From positions 372,001 through 436,000 of the forward strand of contig CAJYIW010000024.1 of assembly GCA_913775095.1 (NCBI GenBank): 64,000 nucleotides of DNA, given 5' to 3'. Every line of letters starts with the position of its first letter. Within the stretch, counting starts at the first letter, position 1. The notes under the pieces were generated by a model. That model was given only the letters and a program-made list of their open reading frames with translations, had not been told where the DNA came from and made no database searches. This stretch comes from an uncultured Siphonobacter sp. Its GTDB lineage: Bacteria; Bacteroidota; Bacteroidia; Cytophagales; Spirosomataceae. This document shows positions 53,877 to 62,300 of this stretch, one piece after another. Made by a program: the position numbers and the translations under genes.

Positions 53877-54524
53877 CTATCGCCGGTGGTTATACACCAT
53901 AAACGCAAAAAGCAGGAGCCAGAGGATGTCGACAAAATGCCAGTAGAAAGACATCAGTCTGATTTTTAACTGGTTCGGCGGATTTACGCTGTAGACGTAT
54001 GAATCCAGGTATTTATGGTTTCGTACGGCCTGCCACAAGTTACGGGCCATAAAGACCAATCCTCCCAGAATGTGCACTACGTGTAATCCAGAAATGATGT
54101 AAATAAATCCTTCTGCGACGTGGTCCTGAATGGTTGCACTGCGTTGGAACATTTCCCGCCAGCCAATGACCTGAAAAATCACAAAAGCAATCCCCAGAAC
54201 CATCGTCAAACCAAGCATGATGCGATAATTCAGAAAATGCTCTTTCTGAAAAGCCTTACCGGCTGAATGTAAGGTCAGGCTACTGACCAGTATGACGGTT
54301 GTGGAAAACCAGAAAATTCGCGGCAGAGTTACTTCACTCCACTGATCGTCTCCGTGACGGCGAAGCAGGTAAGCCACCAGAATAAACAGAAAAAGAATAA
54401 CGCTCCCCATCATCGACAGGCGAAGCATAAATCCCAGGGGTTCTCTACGTTTGGTAAGCCAGGTCATAGAATCACTTGAACGTTTTTCGTCCGAGGCTTT
54501 TACTTGTTTTCTCGCGTCTTTCAT
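53877..54524 (-). CDS. Haem-copper oxidase subunit III-like protein
   Basis: Five predicted membrane helices: GSVILFLFILVAYLL, FWFSTTVILVSSLTL, LTMVLGIAFVIFQVIGW, FIYIISGLHVVHILGGLVF and VDILWLLLFAFMV. The signature YWHFVDILWLLLF near the C-terminus is typical of cytochrome oxidase subunit III, and HVVHILGG is also conserved. The start at 54524 (MKDARKQ) is an ATG; the upstream start at 54545 is a GTG. About 215 residues, the short five-helix form. No subunit I or II gene is nearby, so it is an orphan here. Confidence 0.87.
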   Translation of the reverse strand: MKDARKQVKASDEKRSSDSMTWLTKRREPLGFMLRLSMMGSVILFLFILVAYLLRRHGDDQWSEVTLPRIFWFSTTVILVSSLTLHSAGKAFQKEHFLNYRIMLGLTMVLGIAFVIFQVIGWREMFQRSATIQDHVAEGFIYIISGLHVVHILGGLVFMARNLWQAVRNHKYLDSYVYSVNPPNQLKIRLMSFYWHFVDILWLLLFAFMVYNHRR

Positions 54525-54583
54525 AGGTAGCAGGTGGATAAACACTTCTTTCCTTTTGAATGAAAACGAATGGTCTGAACGTA

Positions 54584-55387
54584 TTATAATTTTCCTTTCC
54601 AGACGGTAAAACCGGCTCCAAGCTCTTCCGGAATTTCTCCATCGAAAATACCAAACACCGTTGATCCTGAGCCTGACATACTTGCGTAACTGGCACCGGC
54701 TTCGTAAAGCTGTTGCTTGATGGTTCGTAACTGAGGATACAGAGGAAATAAAGATGTTTCGAAATCATTACGAATGAGATCTTTCCAGGCGGCAGGGGCT
54801 TGTCGTAACACTTCTTTCCAGTTCGTCGGAGCGGGCTGAGGCTGAATACCGGCATAGGCCTCGGCCGTCGAACTATGAATATCTGGATAGATTAGAATAA
54901 TGGACTTTCCAGCTAAATTAAGCACGATTTCCGAGAATTCATCCCCTTTTCCAAGGCATAATTTTGATTCATTCCGAATAAAGAAAGCACAATCGCTTCC
55001 CAAAGGCCGGGCGTAACTCTCCAGCTGGTCTGCGTTAAGTTTTAAATCAAAAAGCTCATTCAGCATTTTGAGCGTGAAAGCCGCATCGGAAGACCCTCCC
55101 CCCAGTCCTGCACCAATCGGAATCACTTTGTGTAAATGAATCCAGACGGGTGGTAATGAAAAATCTTTTCTCAGACTTTCATAGGCTTTCAGACAGAGAT
55201 TGGTAGAGGTATCACCGGGAATAAGTATTCCTGAACTACGAAAACTGGTTTCTTCCTCGGGAAGTATCTCGAGCACATCCGTCCAGCCCACAGGCATAAA
55301 AACCGATTCCAGATTATGAAATCGATCCGGCCGTCTTTCGGTGATGTAAAGCCCCAGGTTAATCTTGGCGTTGGGAAATGCAATCAT
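54584..55387 (-). CDS. ispE: 4-diphosphocytidyl-2-C-methyl-D-erythritol kinase
   Basis: GHMP-fold kinase of the MEP isoprenoid pathway. Motifs are FPNAKINLGLYI, RRPDRFHNLESVFMPVGWTD (RxDGYHxL-like), the ATP loop PIGAGLGGGSSDAAF and the C-terminal SMSGSGSTVFGIF. The ATG at 55387 gives MIAFPNAKINLG, the canonical start; the codon at 55393 is a TTG. Length 267. It lies 47 bases downstream of the small lipoprotein gene that ends the tubulin/actin/stator operon and may be transcribed with it. Confidence 0.94.
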   Translation of the reverse strand: MIAFPNAKINLGLYITERRPDRFHNLESVFMPVGWTDVLEILPEEETSFRSSGILIPGDTSTNLCLKAYESLRKDFSLPPVWIHLHKVIPIGAGLGGGSSDAAFTLKMLNELFDLKLNADQLESYARPLGSDCAFFIRNESKLCLGKGDEFSEIVLNLAGKSIILIYPDIHSSTAEAYAGIQPQPAPTNWKEVLRQAPAAWKDLIRNDFETSLFPLYPQLRTIKQQLYEAGASYASMSGSGSTVFGIFDGEIPEELGAGFTVWKGKL

Positions 55388-55434
55388 GGTCAAGACGACT
55401 GGCGGGGCCGTCCTTTTAGTTGATAATGTGATAC

Positions 55435-55554
55435 TTATGAGCCACTGATCCGCTGCGTAGAGTCCGCTCCGTGCCGGTGGTTACCCGTTTTGGAACAACC
55501 CGCACAACTGCTTAAACCCGCTAAGAGTAACAGTGAAAAATAATAGATTTTCAT
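55435..55554 (-). CDS. 39-residue lipoprotein, translationally coupled to the stator gene
   Basis: An overlooked small gene. The start ATG (55552-55554) overlaps the TGA of the MotB/ZorB-like gene as ATGA, the classic coupling signal. The product begins MKIYYFSLLLLAGLSSCAGC, a complete lipoprotein signal with lipobox LSSC (Cys 17), and then 22 polar residues ending in Ser before TAA. Such short lipoproteins often anchor or regulate envelope complexes. It is last in the tubulin/actin/stator operon. Function is inferred from position only. Confidence 0.72.
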   Translation of the reverse strand: MKIYYFSLLLLAGLSSCAGCSKTGNHRHGADSTQRISGS

Positions 55555-56195
55555 AGGGACTTCCCGACTTTGGAGGTGATCTGTATGGTAAACCGTCGAT
55601 TGGAATTTTCGTTCCGGGGATCTCTGGATTTCCCAAAGTGTCCACTTCCAACGATTAATACCTCACAGTTCTTGAACTGGTCAAAGTTAATACCATTTTG
55701 CTTCCAGAAATCCACCAGAGCCAGGGCCCGACGATAACTTAATTCATACCCGTTTTGTCGCCCGAACGCACTCTGCCAGTTGTCATTGGCCCGCTGGGCA
55801 TTTCCTTCCACCACCACCATGTAACTCACGTCGGGGTTTTCTTTAGCGACTTTCCTGATTTTGCCGAATAATACGCGGCCCGCCTCCAGTAATTCCCGAC
55901 GGGTGCGGCCATCCAGCTCTTCCATATCGGCCTTATTGGGCCGGAAATTGACGTCTACGCCCAGTCGGAAACGTTTATTATTTTCGTCATACCTGAAGTA
56001 CGTTCCGTTCAGTTCCTGCAGGGCCCGCTCAATGGTCTGAATTCGCTGATACTTCAGGGCATCACTCAGATACCCTTGTTCTTTGGATTTCAGGATAGCG
56101 ACGGTCAGCACATACAGTACCAGCATGACGAAAAAGAGGCTCGTCATTAAGTCCGTATAACTGGGCCAGAAAAAATCGGAATGTTTGCTTTTCAA
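55551..56195 (-). CDS. MotB/ZorB-like stator subunit with OmpA domain
   Basis: Small membrane protein with one N-terminal helix (residues about 18-35) preceded by FFWPSYTDLMTSLFFVML. Asp15 in YTDLMTSL sits where MotB and ZorB carry the ion-conducting Asp. The rest is an OmpA-type peptidoglycan-binding domain, with VVVEGNAQRANDNWQSAFGR, LSYRRALALVDFWKQNGINF and NSNRRFTIQI. Length 214. The start is a TTG, three codons after an in-frame stop, so no earlier start is possible. It follows the MotA-like gene by 31 bases and overlaps the lipoprotein gene. It would form an ion-driven stator anchored to the cell wall. Confidence 0.85.
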   Translation of the reverse strand: MKSKHSDFFWPSYTDLMTSLFFVMLVLYVLTVAILKSKEQGYLSDALKYQRIQTIERALQELNGTYFRYDENNKRFRLGVDVNFRPNKADMEELDGRTRRELLEAGRVLFGKIRKVAKENPDVSYMVVVEGNAQRANDNWQSAFGRQNGYELSYRRALALVDFWKQNGINFDQFKNCEVLIVGSGHFGKSRDPRNENSNRRFTIQITSKVGKSL

Positions 56196-56226
56196 TGAAT
56201 ACTAACTTAAAGAAGTAATAATTTTA

Positions 56227-57822
56227 TCAACTTTTCGCGGAAAACATTCGTCCCCAGGTTCCCTTTTCCAATCGTTTTACCATTCGTTCAATCAGTTGCA
56301 GCGTCTGAGCCTGCTGACGACCCAGAGCCTCCAGCTGCTGTCGGATTTGCTCCTGCCGCATGGCGTCATCCCGCTGATAAGAAGTAGCATTTCGCTCGAG
56401 TAACTCCAGATAATCCAGTTTACTAAGCTTATCCCGATTCTGGGTAAAATACTCGTCCGTAGCATTGATTTCACGAATTTTAATATCCTCAATGCTCTTC
56501 AGCTGGTTATGGATGGTACGATCCAGTGATTTTAAACTCTGATCGATCAGGTCGTCGTACTGCCCTACTTTGTTGTTAAAGGCCTGTCCGTGCTGATCAA
56601 GGTGTTTGAAATGACTGGTCAGGTACAGATATAAATCCTGCGACTGTTGAAGCGACTTGGAAATCTGAACCGAAATATCTTCTACATTCTGCGTCCGCTC
56701 CACAATTTTCTGCGTGTTCTCGACCAGTCCATTGAGTTGATTCAGGTAATATCCAAATTTCTCCAAAGCACTCAAACTGCCATCCAGCTGACTCAATACC
56801 TGCACATTGAAGCTTGCCACCCGGTTCAGATCCACCTGTTGCAGCATGTCCAGAGCTTTCTGCTGGGCCATGAGCGAGGCGTGATTTTTATCGACCATTC
56901 CGCTCAGTTCCTGCACATTATCCCGAAACGAAGCACTGAAATCCTGAATACTGCGATTAAGGGTCGTGAAAATGCCCGTGTTTACGCCTTCCGACAAGAT
57001 GGGTAATAATTCCGTTTGAAGGAAAGAGAAAAAATCCTGTTTCTGAGCTTCCAGCGTAGATTTCGCATCGCGGAAAGACCAGTTATTGAGTACCGTCAGT
57101 AATAACCCTGCCAAACTCGCCAGCATGGCTATTTTTACGCCGCCAATGAGGTTATTCAAGCCATCACCCTGTAAAAAGCTGGCGGATCCTACGTTGGGCA
57201 TGGCGAATAACCCGATCACGATTCCGGCCATGGTACCCATTAAACCCAGGTAAAGCGGGATAGGCATGGTCAGGCTGATGCCTTCTTCTTCGGCGTCCAG
57301 ATTGCGATCCGTTATGTCCCGCAACAGGTTAAAATCGGCCAGCGACGTACGGTTACGGATCAGGTAGGTATTGATACTTTCCAGAATTTTGCTTATTCCC
57401 GCTGACTTATCTTTCGAGAGAACTAATGGAACCTCAATTATTTCCCGGCTGGGGTGCATGGTTTTAAAATTCCAGAGGTCTTCCCGAATCTGACGCAACT
57501 CCTCTTCGGCTTCCTGACGCAGAACCTCGTGTAACTCGTTCGACAGCAAGACTACTAACTGATCTTCGCGACGGGTTAATTCTTCAAGCTGGAGATTGGT
57601 TACCTGCGTGCGTTGCGAAAGACTGTCGATCTGCTTCAGTACTTCACGCGTGGAAAGTTGCTCCAGGTCCTGCCGTAAAATCCGGTATCGTTGTAAAGTA
57701 AAAGCAGATCCTTCGGGTATTAACTCGCGAAACCGTTTGATTTTTCCCCGCGTATTCTGCCAGACCCAGGCCTGAGCTGCCAGAATTCCCAGAATGATAA
57801 CGATTTCAATAATTTGAACCAT
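56227..57822 (-). CDS. MotA/TolQ/ExbB/ZorA-like proton-channel protein with long cytoplasmic tail
   Basis: A 531-residue inner-membrane protein. TM1 is IIEIVIILGILAAQAWVW (3-20). After a 160-residue cytoplasmic, coiled-coil-rich section come TM2 (IPLYLGLMGTMAGIVIGLF, 188-206) and TM3 (IGGVKIAMLASLAGLLLTVL, 226-245), which are the MotA/TolQ/ExbB core. The tail (250-531) is a long run of heptad-like helices (e.g. YDDLIDQSLKSLDRTIHNQL) with no known domain. MotA-type domain plus a very long cytoplasmic tail is the architecture of ZorA in Zorya phage-defence systems, but the effector genes of Zorya are absent. It pairs with the next gene. Confidence 0.83.
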   Translation of the reverse strand: MVQIIEIVIILGILAAQAWVWQNTRGKIKRFRELIPEGSAFTLQRYRILRQDLEQLSTREVLKQIDSLSQRTQVTNLQLEELTRREDQLVVLLSNELHEVLRQEAEEELRQIREDLWNFKTMHPSREIIEVPLVLSKDKSAGISKILESINTYLIRNRTSLADFNLLRDITDRNLDAEEEGISLTMPIPLYLGLMGTMAGIVIGLFAMPNVGSASFLQGDGLNNLIGGVKIAMLASLAGLLLTVLNNWSFRDAKSTLEAQKQDFFSFLQTELLPILSEGVNTGIFTTLNRSIQDFSASFRDNVQELSGMVDKNHASLMAQQKALDMLQQVDLNRVASFNVQVLSQLDGSLSALEKFGYYLNQLNGLVENTQKIVERTQNVEDISVQISKSLQQSQDLYLYLTSHFKHLDQHGQAFNNKVGQYDDLIDQSLKSLDRTIHNQLKSIEDIKIREINATDEYFTQNRDKLSKLDYLELLERNATSYQRDDAMRQEQIRQQLEALGRQQAQTLQLIERMVKRLEKGTWGRMFSAKS

Positions 57823-57840
57823 AATTATTTTGAGTTTCGG

Positions 57841-57915
57841 GTTTAGCGTTTTGAGTTTGGAGTATATGTTATGATAGCAATACTAAACCCAAACACCAAA
57901 CTCAAAACGCTAAAC
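57841..57915. repeat. 20-bp perfect inverted repeat
   Basis: GTTTAGCGTTTTGAGTTTGG (57841-57860) pairs perfectly with 57896-57915 around a 35-base loop. It lies 4 bases after the stop of the coiled-coil gene and 18 bases before the channel gene start. No T run follows on the minus strand, so RNA stability or attenuation is more likely than strong termination. Confidence 0.8.
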
Positions 57916-57919
57916 TTCT

Positions 57920-59269
57920 CTAGTTTTCAAAGCGAATGATCGCTTTGTATTGTAGTTCCCAACGATCGGATTCGAGGTCGGGTTTCGTTAACTTACCTTT
58001 GGCTACAGTTTCAATACTGCGGGCTCCGAACTGAATGCCTCCGCCGTATTCACAAACGGGATCCAGAAAGGTTTCGGGATACCGTAAAGCTTCACTAACC
58101 AGTGCCGGATCATTCACAAATTCAAACTCCGCACTGTAAGGACCCGTAATCCGAACGTGATACAAGGACTGCGAAGGGTCAAAATGAGCACTTCTTAAAT
58201 CCCGGAAAGATCCGTCTTTATTGGGCGTTGAAAGGTAAAATTCCGCCGGATTTCTGTCATTTGTCTCTACGTCTTCTACTGCTGCTGATTCGGCCGGAAC
58301 AGGTTCTTCCGGCAAAGGTTCCTGCGTAGGTTCTTCCGCGGAAGGTCGTTCTTCAGGTTGTTGCTCAGCAACGGGCAGGACGGGTATCACCGCAGGAATT
58401 TCCGGAGCCTGGGGTGGATTTGGAGTAGCCGGCGTCTCGTGAACCGGGGGTTTCGTCATGGAAGCCTGAAGGTTCTGAACTTCCTGTAACCAGCGTTTTC
58501 GCTCTGTCTCGCCCTGCTCCTGACTGTGTTTCAATGCTCGTTCGTACTCTTCGATTGCTTTTTCGTATTCTCTGATCTTTGTAATCAGCTGAGGCACCTG
58601 TTTTTCCAGTTGCTGCATCTTTACGAAACTCTGGCTGGCCTGACTGGACGTGTTAAGCATTTGCCGCTCCAGATGATCCCGCTTTTTCTTTTCGTCCCAG
58701 TATAAATAACCCAGTCCAAGGGCAGCCAGAATACTGATTCCTGATACTACCCACCAAACCCAGGGCGAATCACTGGATTTGTTGACAATGAAAGGTACGC
58801 CATCCATGGCCGAATGCGTAGCGGTATCCGGCATGACCTCCGTGCCATCTGCCAGCGTTGTATCACTGTCCAGCATGGCTGCCTCTTCGGTTTCCAGATT
58901 GGTTCGCAGATTTTCGACGAAACTTCCCAGCCCGACTCTGGTTTTCAGAATTGATACTTTCTGACCCTTCTCGTCTTTTTCGGTAAGATTTTCCAGGTCA
59001 TTCAGGATTTTAGTCACTTTTATTTTATCCTGATCGGTAAGGGGCTTTTTCAGGTACGGCTCCAGCTGATTCAATAAGCCGGAAACATTGGGAAGAGCCT
59101 TACTGCCTTTGAAAAAAGCACTTAGTTTTTTATGAAAATCGGCATACGTAGCGGTGGTAGATTTCCCACCTGACTCCTTGAAAGTATCTTTCTGACTGGC
59201 CAGAGGTGTTTGAGCGAAGGTCAGGGTCGCGTAGCACAAAGCCAGGGTTAATAGCAATAATCGACGCAT
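57920..59269 (-). CDS. Membrane-spanning coiled-coil protein with C-terminal cytoplasmic domain
   Basis: A 449-residue protein of unknown family. Residues 1-20 are a cleavable signal (LLLLTLALCYATLTFAQ). Residues 21-165 form a mainly helical, presumably periplasmic part (DFHKKLSAFFKGSKAL). One membrane helix follows (WVWWVVSGISILAALGLGYL, 170-189), then a coiled-coil at 192-270, a Pro/Glu/Ala linker (about 271-335) and a folded C-terminal domain ending LESDRWELQYKAIIRFEN. The C-terminal half would lie in the cytoplasm, next to the two NTPases, while the N-terminal half faces the envelope. It could join the cytoskeletal proteins to the stator; this is inference. Confidence 0.7.
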   Translation of the reverse strand: MRRLLLLTLALCYATLTFAQTPLASQKDTFKESGGKSTTATYADFHKKLSAFFKGSKALPNVSGLLNQLEPYLKKPLTDQDKIKVTKILNDLENLTEKDEKGQKVSILKTRVGLGSFVENLRTNLETEEAAMLDSDTTLADGTEVMPDTATHSAMDGVPFIVNKSSDSPWVWWVVSGISILAALGLGYLYWDEKKKRDHLERQMLNTSSQASQSFVKMQQLEKQVPQLITKIREYEKAIEEYERALKHSQEQGETERKRWLQEVQNLQASMTKPPVHETPATPNPPQAPEIPAVIPVLPVAEQQPEERPSAEEPTQEPLPEEPVPAESAAVEDVETNDRNPAEFYLSTPNKDGSFRDLRSAHFDPSQSLYHVRITGPYSAEFEFVNDPALVSEALRYPETFLDPVCEYGGGIQFGARSIETVAKGKLTKPDLESDRWELQYKAIIRFEN

Positions 59270-59304
59270 CTGTTCTAAGAATTGAGGTTGACTGTTTTAA
59301 TTTT

Positions 59305-59359
59305 CAGTGGTCAGTTTTCTGTTTTCAGTTGCTAACTGAAAACGGAAAACTGACCACTG
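59305..59359. repeat. 26-bp inverted repeat
   Basis: Bases 59305-59330 pair with 59334-59359 with one G-T mismatch and a 3-base loop. The right arm ends 2 bases after the stop of the 1184-residue ATPase gene. It is followed on the minus strand by AAAATTAAAAC and not by a T run. Confidence 0.85.
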
Positions 59360-59361
59360 CA

Positions 59362-62300
59362 TTAATTAGCCGCTTCCCAGGCGAGCTGATTGAGGGCCCC
59401 CACAAGTGGGTAAAAGAACAGCGTTTCTTCGATGGGCGTATTTGGGTTTTCCAGCCCTTCCCGCCGCATTTCCCAGCCACTGTGCACGTTCTGCAGGAGA
59501 TTTCTTAATAGCGTGCTTTTGTACTGCTCCAGTCGGCCTTCGTTGACACCGAATTTGCCGCTAAAGGAGAACTCCAGACTGAAAAGCATTTCCACGAATA
59601 CCCGAACTTCGTCGGCTACTCCCTGTAATACTTCATTATCAATCTTCTGATACGTGTCCCCACGCACCACCAGACGATCTTCTTTCGTACCCAGCAATAC
59701 CGTCTTGATCTTATCCATTTCCGCTTCCAGACGACCGTCGTCTTCACGGGTAAAGTTCAGACCCGGCATTTTCAGACCACCCTTGCAGGTGGACTCCTTC
59801 GGTGAGTTACGTTCGCGTACGATGTCCAGTCCGTCGGCATGGTAAGGCTGATCGTAGACTTTTTCGAAGATCAGCATCGCCAGATCGGACAGGGCTACGT
59901 TACGGGGCGTAAGAATATCCAGCACTTTCGAACCCGTTCCACTGAAGGCAATGTACCGGGGCATATCCTTGCCTTTGGCCTTCATCAACCGGGCCAGATG
60001 GTAGATCTGAGCGGTATAAAACACCAGCGGCACAATCTTCAGATCCGAGTCATTCGCCAGTCGGTCGTTGAAATCGTAGGCTGCTTTTTCGCGTAAATCC
60101 CGGTTGTTTTTCAGCGAGAAATAGAAGGCTACAATGTCCTCCGAACGATTATTATCCTTAATGGCCTTATACGCCGCTCCCAGATTGCTGAAATTGGCGG
60201 ATAAGTGAGCCATTACCTCCGGATCGTATTTCTTAACATATCCATTCCGGGCGGCTGCTCCGTCCCGGGCAAATCCATCCCCGAAGACTGCATTACCAGC
60301 GAAACGAACGGAGGTCAGTAAATTAGGCTGATTCTTCTCAAAAACAACCACGTCTGCCGTCCCCCCTCCGATGTCAATCAGAGCCGTGGGGTAAATGTTG
60401 GAATCAATGGGCTGACTGCTTCCACCTCCCCGACTATACCAGTAAAACGGAGCAATACTTTCGGGTACCTTTCGGGGCATCCGATCCTTACTGATCGTCT
60501 CGGCGTAGAGTTTGTTCCAGAGGCCTTCGAAGTAATTACGCTGATTTTCAGCCATACTCAGCGGATAAAACCAGAGTAACTCCGTATGAGCGAGGTTACC
60601 ACCGTTGATCAGAACCTTGTTACGGATCAATAGTAATAAGGATTGCAAAAAGCCTTCAATGCGTTTCTGAGCTTTCACATTCTTACTAAAATCCGACCAT
60701 TTCAGGTTCGTTGAAACGGTATAATCATCTTTCGGAATATTCCGTTTTTCGTACAGGAATCCGATGTTGAAATCACCGAACCCGTACAGGTTTTCTCCCG
60801 AAAAATTAGGTCGGTTTTCAATTAAGGCCGTTCGTTGCGGAAACTTGCACAGATACGCTTCGCCCAGATGTTCGGGCATTAGCTCCTGCGGCACGAGTTC
60901 CGTGATATCATTCGCCCGAATGCTGTTGAGAGCTTCCGTGCTGTTGGGATCAATCAGGGTGGCGATCTGAACGTCATCATCGATGGTGAACGCCCGCGGC
61001 TGCCGATCTTCCGAGGTCGTGTACTCCACGTGCGTGTTGGTCGTACCAAAATCAACCGCAAAGGTGAAGACGGTATCGTTCATTTCACGGATTTCGAACT
61101 TCGGTAAAATCACCCCCCGATGCCCGGCTACTTCAACGGTAACGCGTTCAAAGTCAGCATCAACTACCTGTATTTCTGATTTAGCCCCTTTGTTTAAATC
61201 CTTCTGACTACGGGGACGAATTCGGTTTTGAGGGACGGGAATCAACTGATTCTTTTCGTCGTAAAAGCTCAGTCTGTATTCATTCTTGAAACTTTGAGCC
61301 GATACATCCCGATCCACCAGATGTACGCGGTACATGGGCTTGAAGTCAGGAATATTCACTCGTTTCATTTTCACGAATGGGAATACCGTCAGTCCAAACT
61401 GATGCTCGGCAATGACGCCTTCGTTTTTCTCCTCACTCGGCGTTTTCGTAGGATCATCGTAGTACATCCGGGACAGCTTCAGGCTTCGTCCCGTGGGAAT
61501 GACCTTCTGCTGGGAAACATCCCACCGTCCTAATGGAATCTGAAGAGTGACCCGTACGGAGCCGCCCGCCCGCTCTTCCATCTGAATGCTGACTTCCCCA
61601 CCCCGCATCAAATCCTGAGCCGAGAAAAACTCAAAAAAATCGGGTTTTAACGGTAACAGATAGCTTTTCTGAACATGGCGAAGACCGCCATCAAAGAAGC
61701 GTTGGGAGTTAATCGGATACACCAGCCGGATCAGGTAAGGCTCCAGAAAATCGCTGGTAGTCAGATACGGATAAAAATCAGCCTGACCGGGTAACTGCCG
61801 CTGGTTGCTTCGCCAGTCTTCCGGCACGTAATGCTTCACCTCAATCGTATCCCGCCAGGGAATCCGGGTATAAGGAATGGGTTCGAAAAAGTCTTTCGAT
61901 AGTACCATTGGAGCCGGACGGTCGGTATATCGCTGCTGGCGAACGCCGTATTCGTCCAGTTCTTCGGTGGGACTGATCAGGAAATGGCTTAATCCCTGAA
62001 TAACTTCGGGTCCTGAGGCGGCCTTCCGCATTTTAAATGCGGGTCCGGACGATAATGAAGCGAACTCTACGATGGAATTGGTATCAAACTCCAGTTCGGG
62101 GAAGTCGGCGTTCCAGGTTTCTTCGCGAAGGTTCTGACCATTCGCTCCGATGCGTTGCCAGGTTTCATAATCGCGGGTATGCAGTAATTCCAGGCTTCGG
62201 CTCAGGTACTCGGAAACCTCCGGATACATATCCCGGAAACCGGGCATGAAGCGTTTAAGTCCGTGCCAGAATACCTGGTATTCAATGTCCCGCTCATGGA

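Noticed and set aside
54472-54855. Minus-strand ORF of 127 residues overlapping ispE
   Set aside because: It overlaps the ispE 3' end, including the GHMP motif; the translation is not protein-like.
55551-57822. Call the right-end operon a Zorya phage-defence system
   Set aside because: Only ZorAB-like genes are present; ZorC/ZorD or ZorE are not seen in the window and the neighbours are tubulin- and actin-like NTPases. Kept only as an architectural comparison.
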